From contig NW_008705572.1 in the NCBI RefSeq assembly GCF_000186865.1, positions 1,230,652 to 1,294,651 on the forward strand: a stretch of DNA of 64,000 bases, given 5' to 3'. This DNA comes from Aureococcus anophagefferens (Eukaryota; Sar; Pelagophyceae; Pelagomonadales; Pelagomonadaceae). Within the stretch, counting starts at the first letter, position 1. Each line of letters begins with the position of its first letter. Below are positions 18,501 through 28,132 of the stretch, in pieces. Made by a program: the position numbers and the translations under genes. Below the pieces are notes generated by a model, which saw only the letters and a program-made list of their open reading frames with translations, had not been told where the DNA came from and searched no databases.

Positions 18501-19790
18501 CGACGATGCCCTCGACGAGCAGCACCGTCTCCAGCTCCATGGCCGCCGCCGGGTAGGCTTCATCGACGTAGTCGGCGTAGTCGCCGTCCGCGTCGACGGC
18601 GCCGCTCATGGCGAAGGCCACGCCCGCCGTCGTCAGGCCCGACCGCGCGACCAGCACGGTGAACGTCGCGGATCGCCGGACGATCAGCGTGTTCGCGGGC
18701 GCGTCCGAAAAGGCCGCGGTGTGCAGGGCCTCGCCGTTGGCCGCGACCCGCAGGTCGACGGACGGCGCCGCGACGGCGGTCTGCTCGTCGTCGGGCACGA
18801 CCTCGTAGTACTCGTAGGTCACGGCGGCCGTGCCGGCCGCGTAGCCGAAGACCTTCATGGAGAGTTGGGTGTTCGTCACGCCGCTCACCTGGACGAACTC
18901 GTTGCCCGCGTTGCCGTCGACGCCCATGTAGCCGCTGTAGGCGTACTCGAGGCCGCCGTACGTCGCGGTCTCCGCGGAGCCGTCGTTGTTGCCGAGCGGG
19001 CCGCAGTTGCCGGACGCCGACTCGCAGTAGGCGACGATGGCCGCGCCGCCGGGCCACTTGGACGTGTCGCCGAGGTCGTAGAGCTGGACGTCGACGTCCT
19101 CGCCCGCGCTCTCGACGAGCGTGACCCGGAGGTCCTTCTTGCCCACGGGGATCTCGCCGACGTCCGCGGACGCGCCCTCCTCGACGGCCAGCGTCAGCGA
19201 CCCGCCGCAGGCCGCCGTGGCCATGCAGCAGGGCGTCTGCGTGCGGCCCCAGCTGTACTCGACGAGCGCGTCGCCGGCCTCGAACGCAAAGGCCTTGAGG
19301 TTGAGCGTCCGCGTCGCCTCGCCGTCGATGCGGATGAACTCCTTCCCCGGCGACCCGCCGACGCCGCCGTAGCCGCTGTAGGTGATGTGCATGCCCTCGT
19401 AGGTCGCCGCGGCCTCGCCCTCCTCGGCGCCGAGCGCGCCGCCGTTGGCCGTCGCCGGGTCCTCGACCCACGCGACGATGGCCTTGCCCTCGGCGTAGGT
19501 CGTCGTGTCGTCCGCGTCGAAGAGCTGGACGTCGACGTCGCTGCTCGCCGTGACCTTGGCGACGACGGTCCACTTGCCCGCGGGGATGGACCCGACGTCC
19601 ACGGTCGTGCCGGCGGCGATGGACGTGATGAACCTACATGGATCTCGAGTAAGCGAAGGCCTTAGCTTGGGACGCCGCCGGCGCGCTGGCCCGAGCCGCC
19701 CTCGCAGCCCGCGCCCCAGTCGAAGCCCGCCTGCGCGGAGGCTGCGAAGAGCAGCAGCGCGAGCGCGACGTGCATGCCGAAACTGTCCAT
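15574..19790 (-). CDS. Membrane-anchored animal-type transglutaminase with LNR module
   Basis: About 1387 residues in two exons: 19790-19687 and 19633-15574. Exon 1 encodes a signal peptide ending near AASAQAGFDWGAGC. Two related beta domains (about 36-165 and 166-305) share a VQL(F/Y)D strand and a (T/A)YSGY(G/M)GV motif. The transglutaminase core has the whole catalytic triad: Cys585 in QCFVYAAVATSLSRALGV, His649 in SFHVWTEMYFDR and Asp680 in GWQAVDATPQEESAGG. SEFVVSEVNADINLW follows, as in vertebrate enzymes. A Lin12/Notch repeat lies near residue 1025 (CDAANNFDGCWDGGDCC). Residues 1330-1358 are a membrane helix before a 25-residue cytosolic tail. Family enzymes cross-link Gln to Lys in a calcium-dependent way; here it would act at the cell surface. 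The 53-bp intron is best explained with a GC donor. Confidence 0.85.
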
Positions 19791-19910
19791 CGTTCTGGTG
19801 GCCATAAGATGCTGCCCCATTCACAGCGATCGGCACGTGAAGCAAACATTGCACTCATCTCCGGCTCAACTCGGGCTTGGCGCGGCGCTCGCTTTATTTT
19901 TTACAGGGGG

Positions 19911-21930
19911 ATGGACTCCCTCTTCAGCCTGTCGCGGCGCGCGCCGCCACGGCGCATCGCGCGACGGTCGACTGCGACGCGGCCGTCGAAGCAGAGCGGC
20001 CCGTCGCACATGCAGAACGCCTTCCTCTGCATCATCGCCCTCGGCGCGAGCGCGAGCGGCCTCATCCTCGCGGCGCACCTCCAGCAGCAGGGCGCGCACG
20101 CGCAGCACGCGGCGGCGCCGCCCGGCGCCGAGCTGCACGGCGTGCCGCGGCCGAAGAAGCGGCCCAAGCACCCGGACTGGGTGCACGGCGCGCCCGGCGC
20201 CGAGGAGCTCGCGTCCGCGCGCGCGGCCAAAGAGCGGATCCAGGCGTCGCTCCGCGGCGCCGCGGCGGCNNNNNNNNNNNNNNNNNNNNNNNNNNNNNNN
20301 NNNNNNNNNNNNNNNNNNNCCGCCGCCATCAACACCGCCGCCGCCGGCGCAGCAGCCGATCACCGTGTCGCTCGCGCCGGCGGCGCCGCGGCCCTTCGTC
20401 GTGAGCGCCGCCGAGGAGGCGCGCGCCGCGGAGCTCGAGAAGCGCAAGGTCTGGGACCTGTCCGGCGTCGAGATGCGCGAGCGGCTGCGGCTCATGCACC
20501 GCGCGGCGGACCCCGACGACAACTTCGGCGCGTCGTGGGTCAACTACGCCGCGGACGCCGCGCGGGGCCGGCCGCCGCGGCCGCGCGCGAATCCCGCGCG
20601 GCAGGCGGACGGGTCCTACGCCTACGACGTCGCGGGCCGGCGCGTCACGACGCCCTACGGCGAGCCCGAGTCGACGATCTTCATCGTCACGGCGTCGTAC
20701 CGGGACCCGGAGGTCGCGTCGACGATCGCGCGCGCGTTCGCGCGCGCCGCGCACCCGGAGCGGGTCGTCGTCGGCGTCCACGCGCAGAACGCGGGCGGCC
20801 ACGAGGAGCCCGAGCGGGACCCCGTCGCGGGCCTGGCGAACGCGGGCGTGCAATGCCCGGACCACCCCGTCTGCGCGGCGGTGCTCGAGGGCCGCGTCCG
20901 CGTGTCGCGCCAGCTCTGGGAGCGCGCCGAGGGCCCGACGGTCGCGCGCGCGCTCGCGGAGCGCCACTTCCGCAACGAGACTTATGTGATGGGCGTCGAC
21001 AGCCACTGCCACTTCGTGCGCGGCTGGGACAACGTCATGATCGACATGTTCCGGCGCATCGGCAACGACCACGCCCTAATTACCGCGTACCCGGCGTCGT
21101 ATACCGCGGACAAGCAGGGCGGCGACGGCCTCGAGGCCTTCGAGCCGCCGACGACGGTGAAGAGCATCGGCTGCATCCGGAAGACGCGGCGCGTGAACCT
21201 GCACAACACGATCTCCTTCAAGCACGACATGGGCAGCTGCGCCGCGCCGGCGGACGGGCCGTCGCGCGTCGCGTTCTTCGCGGCGGGGTTTAGCTTCGCG
21301 CGGGGCCACCGCGTCGCGCGCGTGCCCTACGACTTCCGCACGCCCTACATCTTCGACGGCGAGGAGATCTCCATGGGCGTGCGCGCCTGGACCTGGGGCT
21401 ACGACCTCTACCAGCCGGACCGCAACGTCATCGCGCACCTCTACATCCCCGCGGGCTCGCCGCTGAGGCCCGTGTTCTGGACGACGGACTGGGGCGCGCG
21501 CTGGCCCTGCCAGTACCGGAGCCTGCTGCGGCTCCAGGAGCAGCTGGGCCTCCACGAGATCCTCACGCCGCGCGAGTCGCTGGGCATGGTCGACCTCGGC
21601 GACTGGGGGAAGTACGCCGTCGGCCCGCGCCGCGACCCGTTGGACTTTTTTCGGTGGGCCAAGGTGCCCGTCGTCAACGAGTGGGGCGAGAACTGCGCCC
21701 AGCGCGTCGGCGGACGGGTCACGGGCAAGCGGGGCAAGGCGTACTGCTCGACCATGGACCTCAACGCGGACTTCCTCAAACCGGGCGGCATGGCGTACGT
21801 GCCGTGGAAGGCGGGGACGGAGGCGCTCTTCCCGCCGCTCGCGCGCACGGCGAGCTACCCGCCGCCGCCGGGCGAGTACTGGACGCCCGACGACGAGGCC
21901 GCGCGCATGGTCGAGCTCCCGACGCGGTAA
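19911..21930 (+). CDS. GlcNAc-transferase-like glycosyltransferase (Skp1-type), interrupted by an assembly gap
   Basis: The start is ATG 19911, followed by a basic segment and a signal anchor at about residues 36-56 (LCIIALGASASGLILAA), then a Pro/Ala-rich stem that runs into the gap. After the gap the frame is different, so the true gap length is not 50. The catalytic domain matches the PF11397-type GlcNAc transferases: TIFIVTASYRDPEVASTIAR, then PERVVVGVHAQN, and VDSHCHFVRGWDNVMIDMF with the D-x-H metal motif. WGYDLYQPDRNVIAHLY near the end is also typical. Family members add GlcNAc to hydroxyproline or other acceptors; a secretory, membrane-bound copy points to Golgi glycoproteins. It is divergent from the transglutaminase gene, about 120 bp apart. 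Confidence 0.8.
20270..20319. other. Assembly gap, 50 N
   Basis: Fifty N in the Pro/Ala-rich stem of the GlcNAc-transferase-like gene. The coding frame before the gap (0 modulo 3) differs from that after it (1 modulo 3), so the round figure is a placeholder. The flanks are CCG/GCG-rich and probably collapsed in assembly. Confidence 0.98.
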
Positions 21931-21935
21931 AACAA

Positions 21936-23483
21936 TTAGAGTCGTCGCCAGCCGCCGGCGAGCGGGGGCGCGGGCGCGCCGCGGATGACGAGCGGCGCGC
22001 TCGCGTTCGCCGCGACGCGGCCGCCCCCGAGCTTGGCGTTGAAGCTCTTCCGCATGGCCGCCACGGTCGTGCCGCACTTGGGCCGCCGGTCGCTGCCGAG
22101 GGCCTTGTAGGGCACGAGCCTCGGGCCCTTGACGACGCCGAGGCCCGGGAGCTTGTCCGCGAGCTCGTCGCCGTGCGGGAAGAGCTGGCCCGCGACGAGG
22201 TAGCCGTGGTCCGCGCCCAGGATGGGCCAGAGGCAGAAGGTCGACGACATGCAGAGGGACGCGTGGGGCGCGTGGGCGAGGCGGTACCACGACGCCATGA
22301 CGAGCTCGTTGTCGTGGACGCTCACGACCGCGAGCGGCCGCGCGCGCTGCAAAGCACTCACCAGGTCCTCGACGAGGGCCGCGCAGGGGCAGGGGCACTT
22401 GGACGCGCTGTGGGCCGACCGCGTCTCGACGACGCCCGCCAGCTCCCCGTCGCAGACGGGCCGGTACGCCTCGGAGAGGATGCCCACGCGGACGGGCGCG
22501 TCCGCCGGGACGAACGCCGCGATCGCCGCGACCGGGAGGACGCCGTAGGAGCCGTGGGCCTGGGCCAGCGTGTCGCCGCAGCGCAGGTGGATGGCGACGT
22601 CGTCCAGCGGCGCGCCGGCCGGCGGGAAGGCCGCGGACTCCGCCCAGGCCCGCGTCGCGCGCCGGATGTCGAGCCCCGCCTGCCGCGCCTGGGGGATCCA
22701 CGCGCCGCTCAGGTGCACGAAGTTGCCCCGGCCGTGGCAGGCGCCGCTGAAGCCGTGGGCGTAGGCGTCGCCCGCGCCCTTCGCCGGCCCCGCGGTAGTC
22801 GCGACGACCGCGGGCAGCCACGCGTACGGCTCGTTCGGACACGCCACCAGGTGGCGCAAAAAGACAAAGTCCATGCCCCCGAGGCGCGCCGCCGCGCGCG
22901 CGATGAAGTAGTGGCCGATGTTGTTCCCCAGCGACCCGCCGAAGATGCCCGCGCAGCCCTCGCCGCCGTAGTACCGCGGCTGGCAGTCGATCTCGTGGCG
23001 GTAGAAGACGACGTAGCGGCTCTGTTCGAGGCCCACGGCCCTGGCCAGGGCTATATGCTTCGCGCCGGCGCCGCCTAAGCTGTCGCAGAGGGGCTGCGTC
23101 ACCGAGCCCATGACGCAGGGCACGAGGCTCCGCGTCCGCACGCTCGCCATCGCCTCGCGCCGCGCGGCGTCGAGCTCCCGCAGCCGCGCGGCGACGCCGG
23201 GCCACGCGTCGCCGGGCGCGCGCTCGCCGTCGTCGACGACGTAGTCCAGCTGCCAGCGCAGGGGGTCCACGACGTCGCTCACGTTCCCGCCGCGCCGCAG
23301 GACCTCGAGCTCCGACGGCGACGGCGGCGGCCGCGGCGCGGCGGCGGCGTGCGGCGCGTGGCGCGGCGCCGCCTTGCGCGGCGGCTTGCGCGCCACGGGC
23401 CGCAGCGCGCGGTCCTCGTCCTCGGCGGCGTGTCGGTACGCGGCGACCACGACCAGGGCTGCCCCCAGCCGCCAAACCACCAT
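21936..23483 (-). CDS. Putative Golgi glycosyltransferase (HxRxGD, fucosyltransferase-like)
   Basis: 515 residues from ATG 23483. A short signal anchor (VVWRLGAALVVVAAYRHA) is followed by a basic, Pro-rich stem. The central region holds DDVAIHLRCGDTLAQAHGSYG; the H-x-R-x-G-D pattern is that of alpha-1,6- and O-fucosyltransferases, where the Arg contacts GDP-fucose. SVHDNELVMASW and GADHGYLVAGQLFPHG resemble the later donor-site segments. Donor specificity cannot be assigned. Cys-rich stretches (KCPCPCAA) suggest lumenal disulfides. It ends 5 bp from the convergent GlcNAc-transferase-like gene and starts 33 bp from the divergent sulfotransferase, so the three form a tight group for surface glycans. 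Confidence 0.65.
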   Translation of the reverse strand: MVVWRLGAALVVVAAYRHAAEDEDRALRPVARKPPRKAAPRHAPHAAAAPRPPPSPSELEVLRRGGNVSDVVDPLRWQLDYVVDDGERAPGDAWPGVAARLRELDAARREAMASVRTRSLVPCVMGSVTQPLCDSLGGAGAKHIALARAVGLEQSRYVVFYRHEIDCQPRYYGGEGCAGIFGGSLGNNIGHYFIARAAARLGGMDFVFLRHLVACPNEPYAWLPAVVATTAGPAKGAGDAYAHGFSGACHGRGNFVHLSGAWIPQARQAGLDIRRATRAWAESAAFPPAGAPLDDVAIHLRCGDTLAQAHGSYGVLPVAAIAAFVPADAPVRVGILSEAYRPVCDGELAGVVETRSAHSASKCPCPCAALVEDLVSALQRARPLAVVSVHDNELVMASWYRLAHAPHASLCMSSTFCLWPILGADHGYLVAGQLFPHGDELADKLPGLGVVKGPRLVPYKALGSDRRPKCGTTVAAMRKSFNAKLGGGRVAANASAPLVIRGAPAPPLAGGWRRL

Positions 23484-23516
23484 GCTGCTGCCCCAACCGC
23501 GCCGGTTGATGATGCG
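23484..23516. promoter_or_regulatory. 33-bp interval between two divergent start codons
   Basis: Only 33 bp separate ATG 23483 (minus) from ATG 23517 (plus). Both products have secretory N-termini. Either each promoter lies inside the other gene's coding part or the two leaders overlap. Confidence 0.6.
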
Positions 23517-24533
23517 ATGGTGCGCGCGCTCGGGCTGCTGGTCGCGCTGCTGGGCTCCACCAGCGGCGACGACGTGCCGCCCTGCGCCGTCGACCCCTGG
23601 GTGCGGCCCGGCCGGAGCCGCGAGCCGACGCAGGTGTCCCGCGACTTCGCGCCCTACGTCGCGCCGACGCCCGCGGCGCCGCCGGCCGGGTCGCCCTTCT
23701 TCGAGCGCGGCAAGGCGTCCGTCGTCTTCGTGCACCTGAGCAAGAGCGCCGGGACGACGGTCAAGGCGGCCCTCGCGCGCGCGGCGGCGGCGCTGCGCCT
23801 GCGGCCGCCCTACACGCTCTTCCGGCGGAGCTGGCCCGAGTTCGCGGCCGCGTGCGAGCGCGGCGGCGAGGCCTGCGAGCGGGATCTCTACGCGGGGACG
23901 AACGCCTTCGGCGCCTGCGAGCTCATCGTCGCCCGCGGCGCCAAGGCCGGGCGGCCGCGGCGCTGCGCGTACGCGACGGTCCTCCGCGACCCCGTCGCGC
24001 GCCTCGCGAGCTCGTGGCGCTACTTCTGCGTCGCCGGCGCCGAGAAGCGCAAGGGCTGGCAGCCGGGCTGGGCGAGGGCCGGCGGCTGCCCCTGGACGTT
24101 GAGAGAATGGGCGCGGCTCATGCCCGCGGCCGCGACGCTCGAGCTCTCGACGCGCCAGGCGCCGCGCGCGAAACTCGCGCCCGCGAACCAGACCGCGGGC
24201 TGCCCGCGCCTCGCCGACGGTCCGGAAAGCGAGCGGTCGCCGCCGCAGAGCCCCCGCGCGCGGGCCCACCTCGCCGCGGCGCTCGCGAACGTCGTCGGCC
24301 CGCGCGCGGCCGTCCGCGCGATCACCGTCGCGGACCTCGGCCGGGGCCTCGCGGCGCTCGCGGGCGAGCTCGGCCTGCCGCTGGACCCGGCCTTCGGGGC
24401 CACGGTCGAGAACGCCAACGACGGGGCCGCGGCCGCGCTGGACCCGGCGCTCGCCGCGGAGCTCCGGCGCCTCATGCCCCTGGACGCGGCGCTCTACGAC
24501 GCGGTCGTCGCGTACCGGGCCACTCCTTCTTAA
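23517..24533 (+). CDS. Secreted or Golgi carbohydrate sulfotransferase (Sulfotransfer_2-like)
   Basis: 338 residues. A signal peptide (ALGLLVALLGSTSGDD) opens the protein. At about residue 68 comes VVFVHLSKSAGTTVKAALAR, the phosphosulfate-binding loop of the heparan/carbohydrate 2-O-sulfotransferase class (K-S-A-G-T). YATVLRDPVARLASSWRYF supplies the R-D-P...S 3'-phosphate site. The C-terminal part is Ala-rich helices. The expected activity is transfer of sulfate from PAPS to a glycan in the secretory route. Algal cell-surface polysaccharides are often sulfated, so a matrix role is inferred. Confidence 0.8.
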   Translation: MVRALGLLVALLGSTSGDDVPPCAVDPWVRPGRSREPTQVSRDFAPYVAPTPAAPPAGSPFFERGKASVVFVHLSKSAGTTVKAALARAAAALRLRPPYTLFRRSWPEFAAACERGGEACERDLYAGTNAFGACELIVARGAKAGRPRRCAYATVLRDPVARLASSWRYFCVAGAEKRKGWQPGWARAGGCPWTLREWARLMPAAATLELSTRQAPRAKLAPANQTAGCPRLADGPESERSPPQSPRARAHLAAALANVVGPRAAVRAITVADLGRGLAALAGELGLPLDPAFGATVENANDGAAAALDPALAAELRRLMPLDAALYDAVVAYRATPS

Positions 24534-24647
24534 AAATAGGCGGCTACGCGTCGGGGGCGTTCGGTGGGGGGGTGGGGTCCGCGCCACAAGGGGGGTTGGG
24601 GGTTCGCGCGCCGGGGGGGGGCGCGTCGGCGCGTCGGCGCCGGCGCC

Positions 24648-26855
24648 TTAGTCGCCGTAGTTGCCGCAGTCGCCGCAGCCGAAGGTGTTGTTCAGCTCGC
24701 GGCGGATGTCGTTGCACTCCTGGAACGTCGTCGAGCCGACCTCGAGGTTGTACTGGTACGAGTTCTTGTCGTCCTCGAGGCTCTTGTCGCACTCGAAGTG
24801 GTCGTAGTACTTGAACTTGCGCTCGATGTCGCACTCGAAGAGCTGGAAGCAGCAGGGCATCTTGTTCTTGTCCCCGAACTCCCAGAGAAAGAGGGGCGCC
24901 GGCGGGTCGGCGACGACGTACCACGTGATGCCCACGACGAGGAACGTGAGGAGGCCGACGCGCGCGAGCCAGCGGAGCACCGTCTCCCAGCACTCGATCT
25001 CGAAGTTCGTCATGAAGCCCAGGCCCATGAAGAGGCCGCAGAAGGCGCCGCCGGCGTGGGCCGCGTAGGACTTGCCCGCCGTGTTGACGAACCACCACGT
25101 GCCCGTCTCGGACGCGAAGAGGAGGAAGAAGATGAGGAGCCGGACCTCGCGGGGGATGGCGCTGTGCTTCATGTCGGACCAGTTGAGGATCATGTGGGCC
25201 ACGTGGATGCCGAAGAGGCAGTAGACGCCCCCCGAGCAGCCGACGACGGCGATGTAGGGGTCGCTCATGACGCACGCGAGCGCCCCGCAGACGACGCCCA
25301 TCTCGTAGATGAAGAAGATGATGGCGCCGTGGATGAGCTCGATGGGGATGCCGAAGATCAACTGGAGGATGATGTTGAAGCCGATGTGCTCGAGGCCGCT
25401 GTGGACGAGCTGGTAGGAGAGCATCATCGTCCAGAAGGACCGGCGGTCGTTGCAGTAGGGGAAGTTGCGCACGGTCTTGAACCAGAGGTACTGGGGCCCG
25501 GCGACGGGCGTCGTCGCCGAGATCTCCTTGTCCATCTTCGGCGCCCAGTACCCGAAGCACACGACCTGGGCGATGGAAATGAGCAGCATGAGGAACGGGA
25601 AGTTGTCGCTCTTCGTCGCCTCGTCGACGCTCAGGAACGCGCGGTGGCACTCCTCGATGATCGTCGCGTCCGGCAGGCCCTTGACCGGCGGGCCCAGGTT
25701 GAGGCGCGGGCCTTCCGTCTGCTTGTAGGGCCCCGACTTGTACTCGATGGTGTAGAGCTCCGTCTTCCGGTCGAACTTCTTGACGTGGCCCATGACGTAC
25801 TGGCCCTCGTGCCAGGCGCGCGTCGGGAAGCGCATGTAGCCCCGGGGGATCTTGACGCGGTAGGGGTAGGACCGCACGGGCTGGCCCGTCGGGTCCGTCG
25901 CGTTCGGGTCGAAGACCGCGTGCGCGGCCTCGATGGAGTGCGCGTACGCGACCTCGACGGCCGCGCCGACGACGATGCGGCTCCCGCCGCCGTGAGAGCT
26001 GTGCTTGTTCTCGGCGTAGAGCAGGTGCATGTGGTGCAGCGCCTTGGTCCAGCGCTGGAGGCACGTGAGGCTGCTGTCGTCGACGCGGACGTTGATCTTG
26101 TGGCCCTCCTGCATGTGGTGCTTCCGCGCGAGCTCGAAGCCGCGCACGGCGAGGTGGTGGCCGGGCGCGCTGTGGCAGGTCACGTCCAGCGACCAGTCGT
26201 CGGCGAGGATGAGGCTGAACGTGAGCGCGATCTCGTTCTTGTTCGGCATCGGCGACTTCGCGAGCGTCGGCGTCGGGTGGCAGCTCTCCTTGCTGTAGGT
26301 CCGCACCTCGCGCAGCTCCGTCCACTCGAAGCCCTTGCGCGCGTCGCTGCAGCACGTGCAGGGGCCGTTGTCCCACTCGACGCCGTTCCTGCGGCGGGCG
26401 CGCGGGGCGTCGCGCGCGCGGCGGCGGAGGAAAAGCGGGGGGGGCGCGGCGGGAACGCGCTCGTCGCCGCGGATGCAGATCTTGCCGCACTTGCCGCTCT
26501 CGAGGTGGCGCGTGACGGCGACGCCCTCGGCGAGGTGCTTCATGAAGCCCGCGAGCTCGAGCTGGCGCGCGTGCGTGTACTCGTGCGCGTGCGGCGCGTC
26601 CGGGCCTGCGGAGCGCGCCGGCGCGATGACGCGGGGGCCGGGCGTGGGCGTCGCGCGTCGGCTCCCGCGGCACGACGCGCGGCGGCGGCGGCGACGGCGG
26701 CGGCGACGCGCGGACGCCGTTTACGCGCGCGACGCGACGTTGTTGTGGAGCTCCTTGACGTGCTCGTGGACCTCCTCGGCGTCCCCCTCCGTGGCGACGT
26801 GCCCGGCGCCGGGGTCCTCCCCATCCTTGAGACTTTCCATTTCCATGCCCGACAT
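24648..26855 (-). CDS. Rhomboid-family intramembrane serine protease
   Basis: About 670 residues. The main exon ends at 24648. Upstream, a 42-codon exon starting ATG 26855 (MSGMEMESLKDGEDPG) and an exon at 26605-26461 complete the N-terminus. The long soluble N-terminal part (about 340 residues) has no domain I recognise. Seven hydrophobic helices follow, with SGLEHIGFNIILQLIFGIP (the usual H-x-x-x-N), catalytic Ser476 in GCSGGVYCLFGIH and His535 in AAHAGGAFCGLFMGLGF, so the Ser-His dyad is intact. Rhomboids cut membrane proteins within or near the bilayer. A Cys-rich lumenal tail ends it. A 72-bp in-frame stretch at 26389-26460 looks like an intron, but splicing and retention both keep the frame. 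The 26606-26728 junction could also use a GT donor and a different acceptor. Confidence 0.8.
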
Positions 26856-26974
26856 GCTGGCGCACACAAACGGTGGTCGCCGGAGGCCAGAGCTCGACAA
26901 ATTTCAGGTGCAAGGCGCGCTAAGGTGAATTCACGGTTTCAATTGCCAGCACTTACGGCTTTGTGTCGCGGACG

Positions 26975-28126
26975 ATGGACCAGGAGACGCACTCGAAGCT
27001 CCAGATTCTGTGCGACGCGCACGTGCCTCACGCTGACATCGCCGCATGGCTGCGCGTTGAAGATATTCTTCGACGGAACGGCGCAGCGGCGCCTCTCGCG
27101 CAGGAAGATCAGGAGGCGAAGATTTCAGACCTGGAAGCGCAGCTGGCGATCGAGGCGGCGCGCACGGCTGCGCACGAGGCGAAGATTTCGGACCTGGAAG
27201 CGCAGCTGGCGATCAAGGACGCTGCGCACGAGGCGAAGATTTCGGACCTGGAAGCGAAGCTGAAGGAGGCGCGCATGGCCGCGCTCGTCGCCGCACACAC
27301 CGAGCGAGACGTCGTGCCGGAGGAGGATGACGGCGACGCGACGGTCGCGCTCGTGACGCCGCGGCGGGCTCGCGACGCGGACGATCCGCCACGCGCGGCT
27401 GACACACCCGAGCTCAACCGGCAGGTCACCCAAGCTGAGACTGACGAAAACGAGAACATCGTGAGTCCGAACACAGTCTCGAATATCCAATCGGGTCCCC
27501 GTCGACCGCGCGCGAGCAAGCGGAAGCGGGCCGCCGTAGGGGTGGAACAGAAGGGCGGCCGCTGGTACGCGGTGTTCGAAGATTTGGAGATGGCGTTCGA
27601 CACCGAGGAGGACGCCGCTCGGGGCTACGACATGCTCTCGGGCACGAGCGAGAACTTCGAACGTGACGCCGCGCAGGTGGCTTTCGAACGCATAAATCGG
27701 TGCGGTCGATGCGGGCGGCACGCCACGGGCGAGTCGATGATCTTGTGCGAGGCCTGCGGGCAATTCTACCACCTCTCGTGCGTCGACCTGGAAAAAACGC
27801 CGTCGGGACACTGGCACTGCGACAAGTGTCCATCGGTGCAAGAGCGCGCGCCGCAAGCGGTTCGAGCGGTCTCGCCCGAGGCGTATCCAAAGGCCGACGA
27901 GACGTGCGACCTCGCGCGCGGTAGCGCCTACCAACGCGGCGACGGGTCGAATTTCCACATATCGCACGAGAACGACACGCCCACGACGATCGCGCAAAGA
28001 TGTGGATGTTCTCCGCGCGACATCGTCGCGTTCAACCGCCTCAAATATCCCGCGCTGACGGCGAAATCCAAGTTCCGCGACGGCACCGCCGTCGCCGTCG
28101 CGGGACCGATACGCCGCACTACGTAA
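26975..28126 (+). CDS. PHD-finger protein with LysM-like and AP2-like segments
   Basis: 383 residues. The N-terminal 110 residues form a coiled coil built from three copies of AHEAKISDLEAQLAI-like units. At about residues 190-230 GGRWYAVFEDLEMAFDTEED plus AARGYD resembles the core of an AP2/ERF DNA-binding domain. A complete C4HC3 PHD finger follows: CGRCGRHATGESMILCEACG, then FYHLSCVDL and HWHCDKC. The C-terminal 60 residues (NDTPTTIAQRCGCSPRDIVA plus FNRLKYP) look like a LysM fold. PHD fingers read histone tails; LysM binds chitin-like glycans in other settings, so its place here is odd. Codon use is clearly less G/C-biased than in neighbouring genes. It ends 6 bp from the convergent lipase gene. 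Confidence 0.7.
   Translation: MDQETHSKLQILCDAHVPHADIAAWLRVEDILRRNGAAAPLAQEDQEAKISDLEAQLAIEAARTAAHEAKISDLEAQLAIKDAAHEAKISDLEAKLKEARMAALVAAHTERDVVPEEDDGDATVALVTPRRARDADDPPRAADTPELNRQVTQAETDENENIVSPNTVSNIQSGPRRPRASKRKRAAVGVEQKGGRWYAVFEDLEMAFDTEEDAARGYDMLSGTSENFERDAAQVAFERINRCGRCGRHATGESMILCEACGQFYHLSCVDLEKTPSGHWHCDKCPSVQERAPQAVRAVSPEAYPKADETCDLARGSAYQRGDGSNFHISHENDTPTTIAQRCGCSPRDIVAFNRLKYPALTAKSKFRDGTAVAVAGPIRRTT
27113..27270. repeat. Three coiled-coil coding repeats
   Basis: Near-identical units begin at 27113, 27176 and 27230, each starting GAGGCGAAGATTTC and encoding EAKISDLEA. They build the N-terminal coiled coil of the PHD protein; spacing of 63 and 54 bp keeps the frame. Confidence 0.8.
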
Positions 28127-28132
28127 TGACCC

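Noticed and set aside
20329..23496. Long minus frames across the GlcNAc-transferase-like gene
   Set aside because: Shadow frames; the plus-strand product matches a known family through its whole length.
21936..24533. A true co-regulated surface-glycan cluster
   Set aside because: Adjacency is suggestive, but this genome packs unrelated genes just as tightly elsewhere in the window; kept only as a remark.
26389..26460. Treating the 72-bp stretch in the rhomboid gene as certain intron
   Set aside because: It has intron-like ends and a pyrimidine tract but keeps the frame if retained; without transcripts it remains optional.
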